Shown: in pieces, positions 22,327 to 33,059 of the stretch
How positions within the stretch are numbered: position 1 is the stretch's first letter
How the letters are laid out: each line of letters starts with the position of its first letter
NCBI GenBank assembly: GCA_023213395.1
Contig: CM041465.1
Span: forward strand, 47,437,741 to 47,501,740
Direction of reading: 5' to 3'
DNA length: 64,000 nucleotides
DNA from: Cycas panzhihuaensis
Lineage: Eukaryota; Cycadophyta
The notes under the pieces: model-generated
Seen by the model: the letters and a program-made list of their open reading frames with translations, nothing else
Databases searched by the model: none
Told to the model about the DNA's origin: nothing
Position numbers and translations under genes: made by a program

Positions 22327-24106
22327 TGTCATCTCAAGTGGACATAAACTAGATATCTCTTAATCAATGGGGTATTTCATTTGTATCAATTAGAACCAAG
22401 AGATATGAGGTTTAAGAAGCCCAAAGTAACCACCTTTGCCCAACTCCTAAGAAGGCGTCTTTACCTAGTTATGTCACTAAAAATGTTATGGATGAAGAAT
22501 GTGACGAAAAGCTTGGATGTAAGGGGGGTGGTAGAATCCACTAACCTATACAACTAGGTGAAGGAGTTCTAGATTTAGAACTACTCTTCCAATATTTTCA
22601 ATATCCTTCCTAGGGACTCCTATCCTTTGATCTTTTCAACTTTTTGAGTTTTACTAGGATAAAGGAAAGGGTTAAGCAAATGGAAAAATTTTCTTTCTTT
22701 TTCTTTTTTTTTTTTCTATATTTAACAAAATAAACCAAAGTAATCTATGAAGCAAAAAGGCTTATTTTACCTTTAACCAATAAGTAAGAAAGAATTAGAA
22801 CTATATGCATGCAATGTGCTTTTTATATTTTTTTGTTTTCTTTAAAGATAAAGGATACAAATGAAACTATGAAACTGACTTTTTAGATGCAATATGCACT
22901 CTTCACTATGAAAGGAAAGGTACTAATAAGAGATGCAATATACGATGCAATCACTTTATGTAAACTTTTAAGAATTTTAATAGCATACAATGCTATTTAA
23001 AAGATTTTACTTCCTATGCATGCAATTTTTTCTTTGAATAAATATTCTATGATGCAAAAAGAGAGATTTCAAAGACATGTTACTACTGTTAAAAATGAAT
23101 TTTCAAACCTTTTAAAGTTACATGCAAATAACAAAACTTAGTAACAATCCCCATACAAGATACTAGTTGCACAACTTTGAAGATTTTATCTCAATTAGAG
23201 TAAGAAAGACTCCAAAAGGATCCTTGAATCTTTAATAATCTGAAATTTTGAGTATGCACTTTGTATTCAACACTTTAAATTTTCTTTTCAAGGGAAAGAA
23301 AGCAATACTAAAAGTGAAATCAAGTAAACAATAACACTATGGAATCAAGACTTCTTTCCTAATACATAAATCTATCTCAAAATGGCTCATTTCTTTCAAT
23401 GATCAATTCTTTCCAACTTTTTCCTTCAAAACAAGTAAAAGAAGAGAAGAAACAAGCAAGAAGGGCTAAACTATAGCCAAACAAAGCCAAAAGAGATGAA
23501 AAATTATTTCAAATATAGATTGTTATGCAAGAATAGGAAGGGGTAGCTATATAAATGGTGGAGAGATGACCATGCCCCAACTTAGTCTATCCCTTATGAA
23601 TCCCACAAAGTGTTGGCCTTTTAGTAAGTATTTCAAGCCAAAAAATACATACAAGATTACCACAATAACCAACCAAAAGAAAGAGCAAGTTTTGAGCAAA
23701 AGATAACCTTTAGAAAATAGTAAAATAAGCAAAACTCAAATAAGAAAGACCTTACCAATTAAGAAGAACATTGAGGCTAAAAACTTTGAAAGCAAACCAT
23801 AAAAGTTGAAGATAAAACCATCAACATTCAAACACCAGTGAAGCAGTAAGTTATAGCATCAAATTCTTCTCTTGATTTCACCCATAAGCTTCACCAAAAT
23901 CAATGTTGAAGTCACAGCAGTAGTCGTCCTCAAAAAATCTCTAAAAAACCACTAAAAACTTAAGCAATTCACACTACAACTTTCTACAATGAGTCACAAA
24001 ACCCTATTGATCATTCTTAGGCATCAAAACATTAAGATTCCATTAAATCTAGGCTGCAACATGTAAAAATATGGTGCATTGGCTAAATTTTATATGTGTG
24101 ACAGTC

Positions 24107-24200
24107 AAAAACATGATCAGTTACATTTTTTAACCTACAAAAAATGTAACTTTACTCTAAAAATATGACCGATCACGTTGTTGGCAACACCAAAAATGTG
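24107..24200. repeat. Palindromic AAAATGTGA motif cluster in Tat-1 3' LTR
   Basis: Decayed copies of the palindromes at 41789-41863 lie here: AAAAACATGATCAGTTACATT and AAAAATATGACCGATCACGT, followed by CACCAAAAATGTGAT. The same cluster sits at the same place in the 5' LTR. Confidence 0.6.
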
Positions 24201-24821
24201 ATAATTAGGAAAATAAAAATAAACTTATTAAAAAGTCAAAAAATGATTTCTAAATATAAATTGAGGCACAAATGACTTTATAAATGAGTAAAGAGGTCCA
24301 AAAAAATATGAAAATAATGGGCACAAGCCAAAAATGAGTAAAAGTAATAAAAATTAGGTGAAATTAAGACTAAAACATAAAAATAATAAGTTTTGAAGGA
24401 AACATTAGATCAAATTAATCATAAAAGGAAAATTTTAATGCCATAGTCTCAATCATCAATAGGTGATAGAAAAATACATATTACATCATCATTCATCATG
24501 CATCATAAAGCAAAACCAATAAATTTTTTCATTACAACATAGCGTGACTCATCATTAAATAAGTCCATCATTCATTTTTCAGAAAACCATACAAGAAACA
24601 TATCAAAAGTCACAAATATAAACCAAAGGCCAAGTTTTGGTGAAACATTTACCCCTTGACACCTAAAATTCCTATTCTAAGAAGATAAATAGGATAGTGA
24701 GAGGAGGAAATAATGAAGGTAACTTTTCTTTAAACATATGAATGATAAGGTGAAGAAGCCCTATGATTTATCCTAAAATAAATTTTCTATAATAATAAGA
24801 CTAGAAAGTTCTTACTAACAA

Positions 24822-25105
24822 ACCTACCTAAAAAGACTGGATTCTTAATACTAAAATATCACTATTTATATCTCTTGCCCGAGGACTGGGCAATTATCAT
24901 CGCTAAAATGTACCTAAAAGGACTGGGTACCTATCATTAACAAGAACCTACCCAAAAGGATTGGGTATCTATTACCAAATAAAACCTATCTAATGCCCAC
25001 AAATTGGATGGGACCTCACTACTAAAAATGCCCATGAACTAGATGGGACTTTATTTCCAAATGAATACTACCTATTGCCCACAAACTAGATGGGACTTTA
25101 CTATA
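24822..25105. repeat. Degenerate tandem array, AAAGGACTGGGTACCTAT type
   Basis: Units of about 45-60 bp contain CCAAAAGGATTGGGTATCTAT or the related CCCACAAACTAGATGGGAC. The same array occurs at 42540-42790, and in reverse orientation at about 58690-59010. Confidence 0.75.
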
Positions 25106-25107
25106 CA

Positions 25108-25630
25108 ACCGGTCATAGTTTATCTCTCTTTAACCACACATCAAAGGGAAATCATTTTACTAGAGCAAAAATGATAGATTGCCATAGTTTATAAGCTCAT
25201 TAGAAAGTGACTTTTCATAGCAAATCCATCATAGATTAGCCTCATTAATGGGATGAGGGCTTTTAGAGGTCGATTATCATAATTTATCCTCATTAACAAT
25301 CAAATTTAGAGGGTTCCCTATCATAGTTTAGGCTTGTTAACAAGTAGAAAGGACATAGAGCATAGTTCTTGTCATAGTTTTAGCTTGTTAACAGGTGAAA
25401 GGAGGTTCAAAGCGTGACCTTATTATAGTTTAAGCTCACCAACAAGTAAAAAAAGATTCAGAGTGAGGTTCTTGTCATAGTTTTGGCTTATCAACATGTG
25501 GAAGAAAGCTCAAAGCAACATTCTTATTATAGTTTTAGCTCATTAATAGGCAGAAGAAAGCTTGAAGCAATATTCCTGTCATAGTTTTAACTCATTAACA
25601 AGCAAAAGAAAGCATGGAGCATGGTTCCTT
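25108..25630. repeat. Tandem array of 51-52 bp units
   Basis: Units start TCATAGTTT(T)AGCTCATTAACA and end with GAG/AAGC-rich sequence. Clear unit starts are at 25321, 25372, 25423, 25475, 25527 and 25579 (periods 51, 51, 52, 52, 52). About four shorter, more degenerate units precede them. Homologous arrays are at about 61612-62130 and, reversed, at about 58196-58690. Confidence 0.85.
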
Positions 25631-25700
25631 TGAAGACAAATGCAAAACTCTATGTAAAAGAAATGAATATGGGCTAATAGAATGTATCTCCAAAGGGAAG

Positions 25701-25705
25701 ATAAG
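25701..25705. repeat. TSD of element E, left copy
   Basis: ATAAG here and at 28833-28837 flank element E exactly. The uninterrupted Tat-4 copy (around 62200) confirms the empty-site context. Confidence 0.9.
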
Positions 25706-25932
25706 TGTTGGAATATTGATAATGTACATTTATTTTGTCCCACATGCAAGTGGGTTCCACTCTCACTATATTGACATATATTATAAATACACAACATAGT
25801 GTATCATATAATAATGTTATTGTAAGCATGTTTTGTTAATACAATTTGAGGTACCTTAAGGGTACCATTCAATCCTGTGGAGGTGTTTATTTCTATTTGT
25901 GATTATCTTATTGCAGGTTATGTTTTCTAACA
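25706..25932 (+). repeat. 5' LTR of element E (227 bp)
   Basis: It begins TGTTGGAATATTG and ends TTTTCTAACA. It matches 28606-28832 at about 92% by eye with no length difference. Confidence 0.92.
25782..25790 (+). promoter_or_regulatory. TATA box in LTR of element E
   Basis: TATAAATAC is conserved in both LTRs (28682-28690 in the 3' LTR), about 77 bp from the LTR start. Confidence 0.55.
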
Positions 25933-25945
25933 TAGTATCAGAGCG
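25933..25945 (+). other. Primer-binding site of element E
   Basis: TAGTATCAGAGCG differs from the initiator Met-tRNA site TGGTATCAGAGC by one base (G to A) and directly follows the LTR. Confidence 0.8.
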
Positions 25946-27427
25946 CCCAGGTTGAGAGAGGTGTTTTTGTTCAGTATTAGAGCAGTGATTTGGGAGGTGC
26001 CATAACGTTGAAATTTCTAAAAAGTAATGGTGAAATTGAGATGAAATAACTCGTTCTATAAAATTTGAGTGGTCATGCTATAGATTTTGGGGTGAAAATG
26101 TGAAAATTATAGAAAAATTAATTTTGGCCTGCTATTTTTCCGTCGTTATATTTTTGGGACAGATCTTCAACCTCAACTTCAAAGAGCCATAACTTTGGCT
26201 ATAGGTATCCAAATGACCTTAAATTTTTTTTTATTCTATGCATTTTTAAATTTTCTTTCTAATGGAAGTAGTTTGAGGTTCATTAGAGTTTAAAATAAAA
26301 AATTATTAATAGTTTATTAGAAGGTACTATTACAACCCTTAAAACCCTAATTGTGAAATTCTTAAAAGGAGTATAACTTTTGATCTGGATATCATAATTC
26401 AATTTCATCTGAACCATTGGAATTGTATTTTAGAGGCCATCATTTCCATCCATATTTTATGTATTTTTAGGCTATACATTTTTCTAGAAATAATTTTTTT
26501 AGAAATTTAAGGGTTTCATATTGATATGGTGACATGAATGAGGTAAATTTAAGATATGGTGAAGTGATTGTACAATAAGGTTTAGGTTGCAGTAATATCA
26601 TTAGCATGGTGATTTTCTACATGTATGAGATGACTATATGTTTATGATCTATTGTTGGTCATTTAATAATGATATGGCTCCTAGCTTACACTTGCATGAG
26701 AAGGTATATTGAGCAAGGTAATTGTTTGATGACATAAGGTAAAGACATGATCTCTTATGTATTTTTGGTGGCAAGATGGGTGACATGAGATGAAGTTTGA
26801 GGCTTCTCATTATTCTTTTGAATGTGATTATATGAGAGTACTTTCTTACATGTGTTTTATTAAGGCAATTATGCATGAGTAAATTGAGTGGCAAATGGTG
26901 ATTTAGTACTCTATAAAATGTGACTTAAATGAAGCAACTTTATGAAAAAAAGAGGGCATGATGATATAAAGTTGAGAACAAGAAAGGTAGTGATTTGAGG
27001 AAATAAGGTGCTTGTTGCATGCAAGGTTATATAATAAGATTAGGCAATTATTAAGGCATGTTTTAAGGATGAAATCAGGGATGCTTGATGATATGAATAG
27101 GCAAAGAAGGATGAATTTTTGTTAAAGTTACATGAGTTACAAGTGTAATGGCATGAGTTATGTGTTTTGGGCAATCAAGTGAAGTGTGTCTCTTGGTAGC
27201 GACATGTGACATATACGATCATCGTGAGATTTATGAGGCATTGATTTGATGAAGTAAGTGTTTAGATTCCATGTGACTAGTTGGTGATATGTGAAATGGA
27301 TAAGGAACTGATGTGATGATAAAGTCAATGATGTGAGATATGAGACATGAGGAAATTTGTTGAGAGTGATCAATAGGAAAGTTACCAATGATAAGTGAGT
27401 TTATTAATTGAAAAAGGGAGGTGGCAT
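25946..27427 (+). other. Leader of element E
   Basis: About 1.5 kb lie between the primer-binding site and the gag start. The second half is GAT/GTGA-rich (for example around 26990-27400). Open frames on the minus strand here (26649-26894, 27158-27440) have no domain and appear to be chance. Confidence 0.5.
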
Positions 27428-28306
27428 ATGGACATGGCATTTACAATCATGGAGGATAATGATGTAGTTATATATGCTCCTGAATCAAATGAATATTACT
27501 TAAGGGATTCATTTCTTCCAGTACCTAAGTGTAATGGTGAAGACTACTTCTTTTAGACAATTAAAATGAGATGTCTATTCATAGCTAAAGGTTTGTGGAA
27601 GATTGTTACTGATGAATATGATATCCCTAATGATGAAGAAGAAAAGGAAATGCTTGAGAAGAAAGATAGAAAAGCATTCATTATGATTCGTACTACATTC
27701 AATGAGATTGATCTTCCTTCCAAATTCTATTTTGTCATTCCTATGATTCTACATGCAAGTAATGCTAAAGAATCTTGGGATTTTCTAAGGGAAGTATTTG
27801 AACAAACTCTTGAAGAGACACAGCAAATGATTAAAAAAGTAATTAGGGCTAGTTATGGTACAGGTATAACAAATGAAGAAAATATCATCAACACTAATGA
27901 AACAATATATTAAGATGAAGAATGTATGAATACTGATGAAATTTCTACTAAATGTAAAGAAATGATGGTTGAATGCATTGGTGATACTACAACTACTAAT
28001 GAAGACACTGAAAGTGATGAGTTGATAAAGGTTTATATAGATGACACCATGATTTCAAGAGAAATTAAATATGAATATGATGATCCTATAAAGGATGAGT
28101 CTTATATTGATGATATTCCTACTTTAAGTATTGATTCAAGTTTGAATGATCTTCCTTCTTTGAGTGTTGATTCAAGTTTAAAAAGTATGCAAGTTGATCA
28201 AGATTCCACTCCTAAGGTTGAAGAAATTACTATTGTACATGGTGATCAAGAACTTATACAGGACAATGATGACAAGCAAGTTGTGTTTAAAGATGGTTAC
28301 TTATAA
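27428..28306 (+). pseudogene. Copia-type gag of element E (two in-frame stops)
   Basis: From ATG at 27428 a single frame of about 290 codons runs to 28306, with only two internal stops: TAG at 27554-27556 and TAA at 27911-27913. The N-terminal half is a Copia gag: FLPVPKCNGEDYFF, then the first stop at the place of a conserved Trp, then IKMRCLFIAKGLWKIVTDEY and ASNAKESWDFLREVFEQ. The C-terminal half is highly acidic (IDDIPTLSIDSSLNDLPSL) and has no zinc knuckle. Gag would form the particle. The absence of a knuckle and of pol marks a non-autonomous element. Loss of the frame looks recent. Confidence 0.8.
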
Positions 28307-28380
28307 GATCTTCATCACAATCAGACTAGACCAGTTGTAATGAAGAATCAGGATTTGCACTTGCTAGAGTTGTTACATCA

Positions 28381-28550
28381 ATATCATCACTACAGGATTG
28401 AAGATGGAAATTAAGCTAAGGACATCATCTTACAAAGGTATTAGTACAGAATTAGAGATGAAAATCAAGATGAAGACATCATTCTACAACAAATACATCA
28501 CTACAAGATTGAAGATAAGGATCAAGTTGAAGATATCATTCTCAAGACAT
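28381..28550 (+). repeat. Imperfect 55-57 bp tandem repeat in element E
   Basis: Units beginning GACATCATCTTACAA (28421), GACATCATTCTACAA (about 28476) and GATATCATTCTCAAG (about 28533) each contain GATGAAAATCAAGATGAA-type purine-rich tails. A partial unit precedes them. They lie between gag and the purine tract. Confidence 0.65.
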
Positions 28551-28605
28551 TTCCAAGGACAAAGCATTGCAAATACAAATGACCCAAATATGCACTAAGT
28601 GGGAG

Positions 28606-28832
28606 TATTGGAATATTGATAATACACATTTATTTTGTCCCACATACAAGTGGGTTCCACTCTCACTATATTAACATGTATTATAAATACATAACATAGT
28701 GTATCATATAGTAATGTTATTGTAAGGATGTTTTGTTAATACAATTTGAGGTACCTTAAGGGTACCGTTCGATCCTGTGGAGGTGTTTATTTCTATTTGT
28801 GATTATCTTACTACAAATTATGTTTTCCAACA
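28606..28832 (+). repeat. 3' LTR of element E (227 bp)
   Basis: It begins TATTGGAATATTG (canonical TG decayed to TA) and ends TTTTCCAACA, followed by the TSD ATAAG at 28833-28837. Confidence 0.92.
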
Positions 28833-29174
28833 ATAAGCTCTAATGAAAATTAAACCTTTTCAAAGCAAATATGAATAGTTTTTAGCATTTCAAGGTAATT
28901 TTAATGAGAATGATGATTAAAAAAGAATATATTTTACTTTGACAGGTCTCATGGGAACTAAGAAAGATTCTACTAAAGAAAACAGAGAAAAGCCCTTCCC
29001 TATTTATGAGGAAATTGATAAAAAGGGGTTTCATTTTTACGAAAGGGAGGAGGAGAAAAGGAGGTAACCAAAGGCAATTTCTCTCATTTTTTAAGCATTC
29101 ATGAGCTCTTTTAAATAGAGGATTAGCCTTGGAGAATCATCATTAGTAGAATGGAGTAGAAAGCCAAATACTTG

Positions 29175-29474
29175 GTGAGTCAAAATTATATATTTTTTTA
29201 TCTTTTTATTTTTTTATTAAAAAATGTAGTAATGCAGTTTGAAAACTATAAGCACTACACTAAAAACACAGTTAAGTAGTGAAAAATATGATAATAGAAT
29301 CAAAAAATGTAAATTTATAATTTAGGACCATCAGAAGAAGTCACGTCTTTTACTATGAAGTTGCATTTTTAGTTATATAACCATACTTTTAAACTTTTAC
29401 TTAGAAAATCTTTAAAAATTAAATTTTTTGAAATGAAATAAAGAAACTAACATGATTTTAATGGCATGATATAG
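29175..29474 (+). other. Candidate intron 1 of the antisense gene
   Basis: The donor TTG|GTGAGT and the acceptor GATATAG| bound 300 bp of AT-rich, stop-rich DNA. Reading is phase 0 on both sides. Tat-3 has GTGAAT at 57750 and an acceptor at 57417 (334 bp). Tat-4 has a decayed ATGAGT donor at 62554 and an acceptor at 62825 (272 bp). Confidence 0.6.
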
Positions 29475-30707
29475 GCCCTGGAGAGAGTCAAGATATGGTA
29501 GAATAAGGAGATGGCCATTAGGGAGCTAGTTAGCTAGTTATACAAGGCAGAATAGGGGATTTTGACAGTATGTAGACTTGCATAAGTGAGTGGAACGAGC
29601 CAGCTTATGATGGAGTATGAGATCTTACATGATTTTATCAGTTGTTGGGTCTTAGGGCGTAACATACTCTAGGTACAAGCTATTAAAGAGATTGAGATCA
29701 CTTTGAGGGATGTAGGAAGGATCTTAGAGGTTAGCTAGCATGGAAAGCGAGTAAGACTCATCAGAGCAACTGATGAGGAGTCTTAGATGGCATGTAGCAA
29801 GTTCCTAACAAGTTTTGCTAAATAGATCAACTAGCATGGGATATTAGTGGAGGTTATTTAGATAGTGGGTAGCATCCCTATGGTTAGGAGGATTATTACT
29901 CTGATCATCATTTATAGGATAGACAGAACCTAGAATATCATGGGGGTTCTAGCTTAATGGATTGGAGTAGTAAAGAGATATGAGTAAGGGATCTGGATCA
30001 ACTAGGGACAGTATATAGTAGACAATATTAGTCACTAGTAATCTAGGATTAGGAGGAGAGGGAGGGGAGGATTCTCATACAGCTCTATATTGATGTGTTG
30101 GCTAGATGATCATGTTCTACTCATGAGGTTAGGAGGTGTACAAGGAGAGTTGACTATGATGGATCTGGGGATGAACATGTGGCACATGAGGTCATGAATC
30201 TATAATAGGCCAATTATCATGGTGAGGAGTACATGTAACATGTCCTTAGTAGGATGATAAGGAGGCAACTCATAGAGGATGTGTATGCAAGGCTGCCAAT
30301 ATGGATCGATAATGAGATGGATGCTACATAGAGGGCAGTAGTAGAGGAGGCTCTTATGGCTAAGTGAGGGAGAGGGAGATGATAAGATAAAGGAAGATGA
30401 GATGGGAGAGGTGGTAAAGGTGGTGGAGAGATAGGACAAGGAGGTAGAGGAGATGCCTCACCTAGTGCGGGAGTAGGAGAGAGTTGTTAGGTGCTTCAAA
30501 GAGCAAGTGGAGCACTTATGGAGTGTAGAGGAGGCTACATATAGAGCATGGACCTAGGATCGATCAATGGACAAGGTAGAGGTGGAGAGAGTAGAGAAGG
30601 AGAGGGCAAGGTCACCCAACAGGATCCCCATAAACAATAAGAAAGAGGAGGACCATCAATTAAGGAGGTGATGGGAACAAATCTAATAGGAGGAGGAGGA
30701 TCACTAA

Positions 30708-30812
30708 GTATGTTATTTAATTATTTTTTTCTCGTATCACATCATACTTTTGCTTTTTGAGGACTTTCTATTCCAGGGAACTAATCATGAATTACATGTT
30801 TTCATTCGATAG
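30708..30812 (+). other. Candidate intron 2 of the antisense gene
   Basis: The sequence GTATGTTATTTAATTA...TTCATTCGATAG is T-rich and 105 bp long. Tat-3 has an equivalent of about 112 bp (56194-56083, minus strand) between conserved coding blocks. Frame continuity across it is not resolved because of nearby frameshifts. Confidence 0.5.
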
Positions 30813-31227
30813 GTGATGAGATAGTGACCTTGAGGGAGATACAGAGGACATTAGAGGTGATATTTCCCTATGTTCCAGCATCAGAGGAGATACCAGCATG
30901 GAATATAGTGAATCATAGACTGTTGAGGCATCATATTGACTATTATAGCCATGCTCTTCAAGCCTAAGATCTTTATATGGATATGAGGGTAGAGTTGAAG
31001 ATATGGGAGCTAGATCTCAAGGTTAGTGAGGATGAGAGACGATACTTATACAGGATGACATTGACTTAGGTAGGAGCATGATATACTCCATCAGGAGTTC
31101 TATTTTATAGTAGGGATGACATCACCTTCCACCTCATCGTGAGTCTACATGTGGGGAGACTTTAGGCAGGAGGGAGAAAGTAGATCTAGGTGTCCTAGAT
31201 GGATCTCATCAAGAATCTAAGGGATGA

Positions 31228-31850
31228 GTGTATCATGTGTTATATAGAGAGATAGGAGGTAAATGAGAGGCATTTTGTGAGCCTTAATATGTATCATGAG
31301 TCACACAAGTGATAGATGTACTATATCTTTTTATTATCATGGATATATATTGATCATTTTCTCTCAAAAACTTGTGTATGAATACTTGTCTCTAAATCCT
31401 TTTTTCCCTTATTTCCCTTTTTGGATTTGAGCATAAGATATATTCATTAGTATGACTATCTAAAGAAACATGTAATAACTTTATCATTTTTCTTTGTCCT
31501 TTTATTGTTATATACTATTTTTGGATTTTTGTTATGATATGTATATGATAGTTTATACTCATTCCAAAGTACACAATAGTTTATACTCATTCTGAAGTGG
31601 TAGTTTATACTCATTCTAGAGTAGAGGGCCCCCAACTAAAAAGATGAAATTCAACTAAAATGATCATCAAGGATAGAGGAAATAAGAGTGTCAGCTTCAA
31701 GCTTAAGGGAATGAGGTATATAGTGAATGGTAACTAAAGCAAAAAGGGATAACAATGATGAAGCCTAGTGATGTAGAAGGAATCATGGCAAATAGAGTCA
31801 ACATAGATAGTAATAAGTCTAAGGTAAAAGGGAGAAATATCATACAAGGC
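31228..31850 (-). other. Spacer between antisense gene and second RNase H of Tat-1
   Basis: The decayed C-terminal part of the second RNase H region lies here. At 31549-31617 there are three 28-29 bp units of TAGTTTATACTCATTC. The same motif (GAATGAGTATAAACTA on the element strand) occurs three times in Tat-3 at 54777-54820 and 55296-55312. Confidence 0.6.
31549..31617. repeat. 28-29 bp repeat TAGTTTATACTCATTC, three units
   Basis: Three consecutive units share the core GTTTATACTCATTC with variable spacers. The motif is conserved in Tat-3, where two units are adjacent and one lies 500 bp away. Confidence 0.75.
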
Positions 31851-32060
31851 TCATATAATAGCAAGGTATTCAGCTTCATTATTGATTGCCCTAGATATAA
31901 AAGATTCCATGGAAAGGAGGGGATTTCTTAATTGGTCATAAATCACCCAAGCAGAAACAAACAGTCCTGGGTTTTCCCTACTACCTCTATTAGTGAATAT
32001 ACTTAATGTTATGGGAACAATAGGATCAAAGTTTAGAGATGGTATGATCAATAAAAGAAG
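31851..32060 (-). pseudogene. Second RNase H domain of Tat-1, after integrase (broken)
   Basis: The minus strand reads LSIFTNRGSRENPGLF, then WVIYDQLRNPLLSMESF, then RAINNEAEYLAII, and downstream ITIYVDS. This is the RNase HI pattern of a first Asp strand (usually DGxS, here NRGS), a NNEAEY helix and a later Asp. It resembles the additional archaeal-type RNase H of the Tat lineage, which would remove RNA from the RNA:DNA hybrid. In described Tat elements that domain lies between the first RNase H and the integrase. Here it lies about 1.0 kb beyond the integrase. Tat-3 has the same arrangement (54340-54610). The first catalytic Asp is lost. Confidence 0.75.
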
Positions 32061-33059
32061 ATGTAGGAATCAATTAATAAGGAGATGGTAATAAATGAAA
32101 TTAATTCTAACTGTGGTTGACAGAAAGAAGAATCATAATTAGGATGATTATAATCAATAGTAGTAAAGTGTCAAGTAGGATTCGATCATAACTAAGGCCA
32201 TGTTAGATCCAAGCAGCTAGATCTGAAAATCCTGAATGACTCATCTAAACAAACCCAACCTATAGATAAATAGGTGGGGATAAAGTCATCATGTGACTTG
32301 CCCTAGATTATAAGAGGATGATAGCAATATACTTTTTTTTTTAACTCTACATTTTTTTCCCTTCTTTCTTTTTTTTTTTTTTTTACTTTCACTTTCACTT
32401 TTACACTTTTTACATGAAGAGGATCATAATCATCTACCTATAAAACCCTTTTACTCAATATAGAAAGGATTTATCTTTTTAATAGTGTCTAGAATAAAAA
32501 AAACTAATCTCCTTAAGGATCAAACTGTGAAAAAAGAGGAGATCAAAATCATGATGTCTCCAAGCATAAAGGAAAGGCAGCAGAATAAGTATCCACTTCA
32601 AAAGATCAATAGAGAGAACCAAGGATCATAAAAATAATTAAAGATAATAGGTGATATATGACCAAAAAGGAATCCTCAATATAGCGAACTAGCAGATGAA
32701 AATATGATCTCAACAAATGACTAAATACCTGAAGCTGATAGAAGTGTTTATCTTTCTAAAATAAAAATATAATAGGGCTAGGGGGCCAAATTCTCCTTTG
32801 AGTACAGAACTCAAAAGAGAACAAGATCTGAATATGACTATAGAACACTCACAATTAGTTCAGATGCTAGAAAGAGCAATATACTTACATGATTATGAGT
32901 AGGATTTCTAATGAAACAATATGGCGCTCAATAAAAAACATGAAAAGATCAGAAAGAAGGAGAGTTTACCCATAGTTTTAGCCCATTAGGAAAAAGAAAA
33001 GTTTCAGAATTAGAGTTTATCCTTATTGTGGAGGGTATGAGAAAATGTTGCTATGCATA
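32061..33059 (-). other. Spacer between integrase and second RNase H of Tat-1
   Basis: This region is non-coding in appearance. On the minus strand it carries a purine-rich tract (plus-strand T-rich 32331-32420, ending CTTTCACTTTCACTTTTAC) matched at 53938-54030 in Tat-3, and the conserved hairpin at 32791-32821. It may separate integrase and RNase H into two translation units. Confidence 0.55.
32791..32821. other. Conserved hairpin, 13-bp stem
   Basis: TTCTCCTTTGAGT and ACTCAAAAGAGAA form a stem with one mismatch around a 5-base loop (ACAGA). Both arms are identical in Tat-3 (53478-53508), where the loop is TCTAC. Confidence 0.75.

Larger units (their letters stand above)
22327..25105 (-). 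repeat. Tat-1 3' LTR, distal part
   Basis: It matches 40017-42796 along its whole length in the same orientation. Shared blocks include AACTAGATATCTCT, CAACTCCTAAGAAGG, a TTTTTTTT tract near 22710/40385, and AGGACTGGGTACCTATCAT. Its left edge is TGTCATCTCAAG (TGTTGTCTCAG in the 5' LTR). The proximal start lies beyond 25105, because the 5' copy is truncated at the equivalent base. Confidence 0.8.
25706..28832 (+). mobile_element. Element E: small gag-only LTR retrotransposon
   Basis: This 3127-bp element has two 227-bp LTRs (25706-25932 and 28606-28832) and a perfect ATAAG TSD. A primer-binding site (TAGTATCAGAGCG) abuts the 5' LTR, and the purine tract GTGGGAG abuts the 3' LTR. The internal 2.7 kb holds only a Copia-type gag with an acidic tail. 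No protease, integrase or RT can be found, so it must depend on another element for movement. By eye the LTRs differ at about 17 of 227 bases, mostly transitions, making it the youngest clear insertion here. It interrupts the 3' repeat region of Tat-1. Confidence 0.9.
28951..31227 (+). pseudogene. Antisense accessory gene of Tat-1 (three exons, broken)
   Basis: This gene runs against the retrotransposon. Exon 1 (28951-29174) starts MGTKKDSTKENREK. Exon 2 (29475-30707) has IKEIEITLRDVGRILEV, a hydrophobic IPMVRRIITLIIIYR, and LTMMDLGMNMWHMRS. It continues with RRQLIEDVYARLPIWIDNEM, a Gly/Arg-rich patch and a charged coiled-coil (FKEQVEHL). Exon 3 (30813-31227) has TLREIQRTLEVIFPYV and NHRLLRHHIDYY. 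The same protein is read in Tat-3 (minus strand, 57945-55674) and Tat-4 (plus, from 62319), so it was selected as protein. Donor GTGAGT and phase-0 joining support intron 1. Stops are mostly in Gln and Trp positions. Its function is unknown; antisense genes near the 3' end are known in Tat elements. Confidence 0.65.

Noticed and set aside
25321-25630. CRISPR-like regular repeats
   Set aside because: The period is regular (51-52 bp), but the whole unit is repeated, not short repeats with unique spacers, and the setting is a plant retrotransposon.
27158-27440. Overlapping minus-strand frames in the leader of element E
   Set aside because: These are shadows of purine-rich leader sequence, with no start context or domain.
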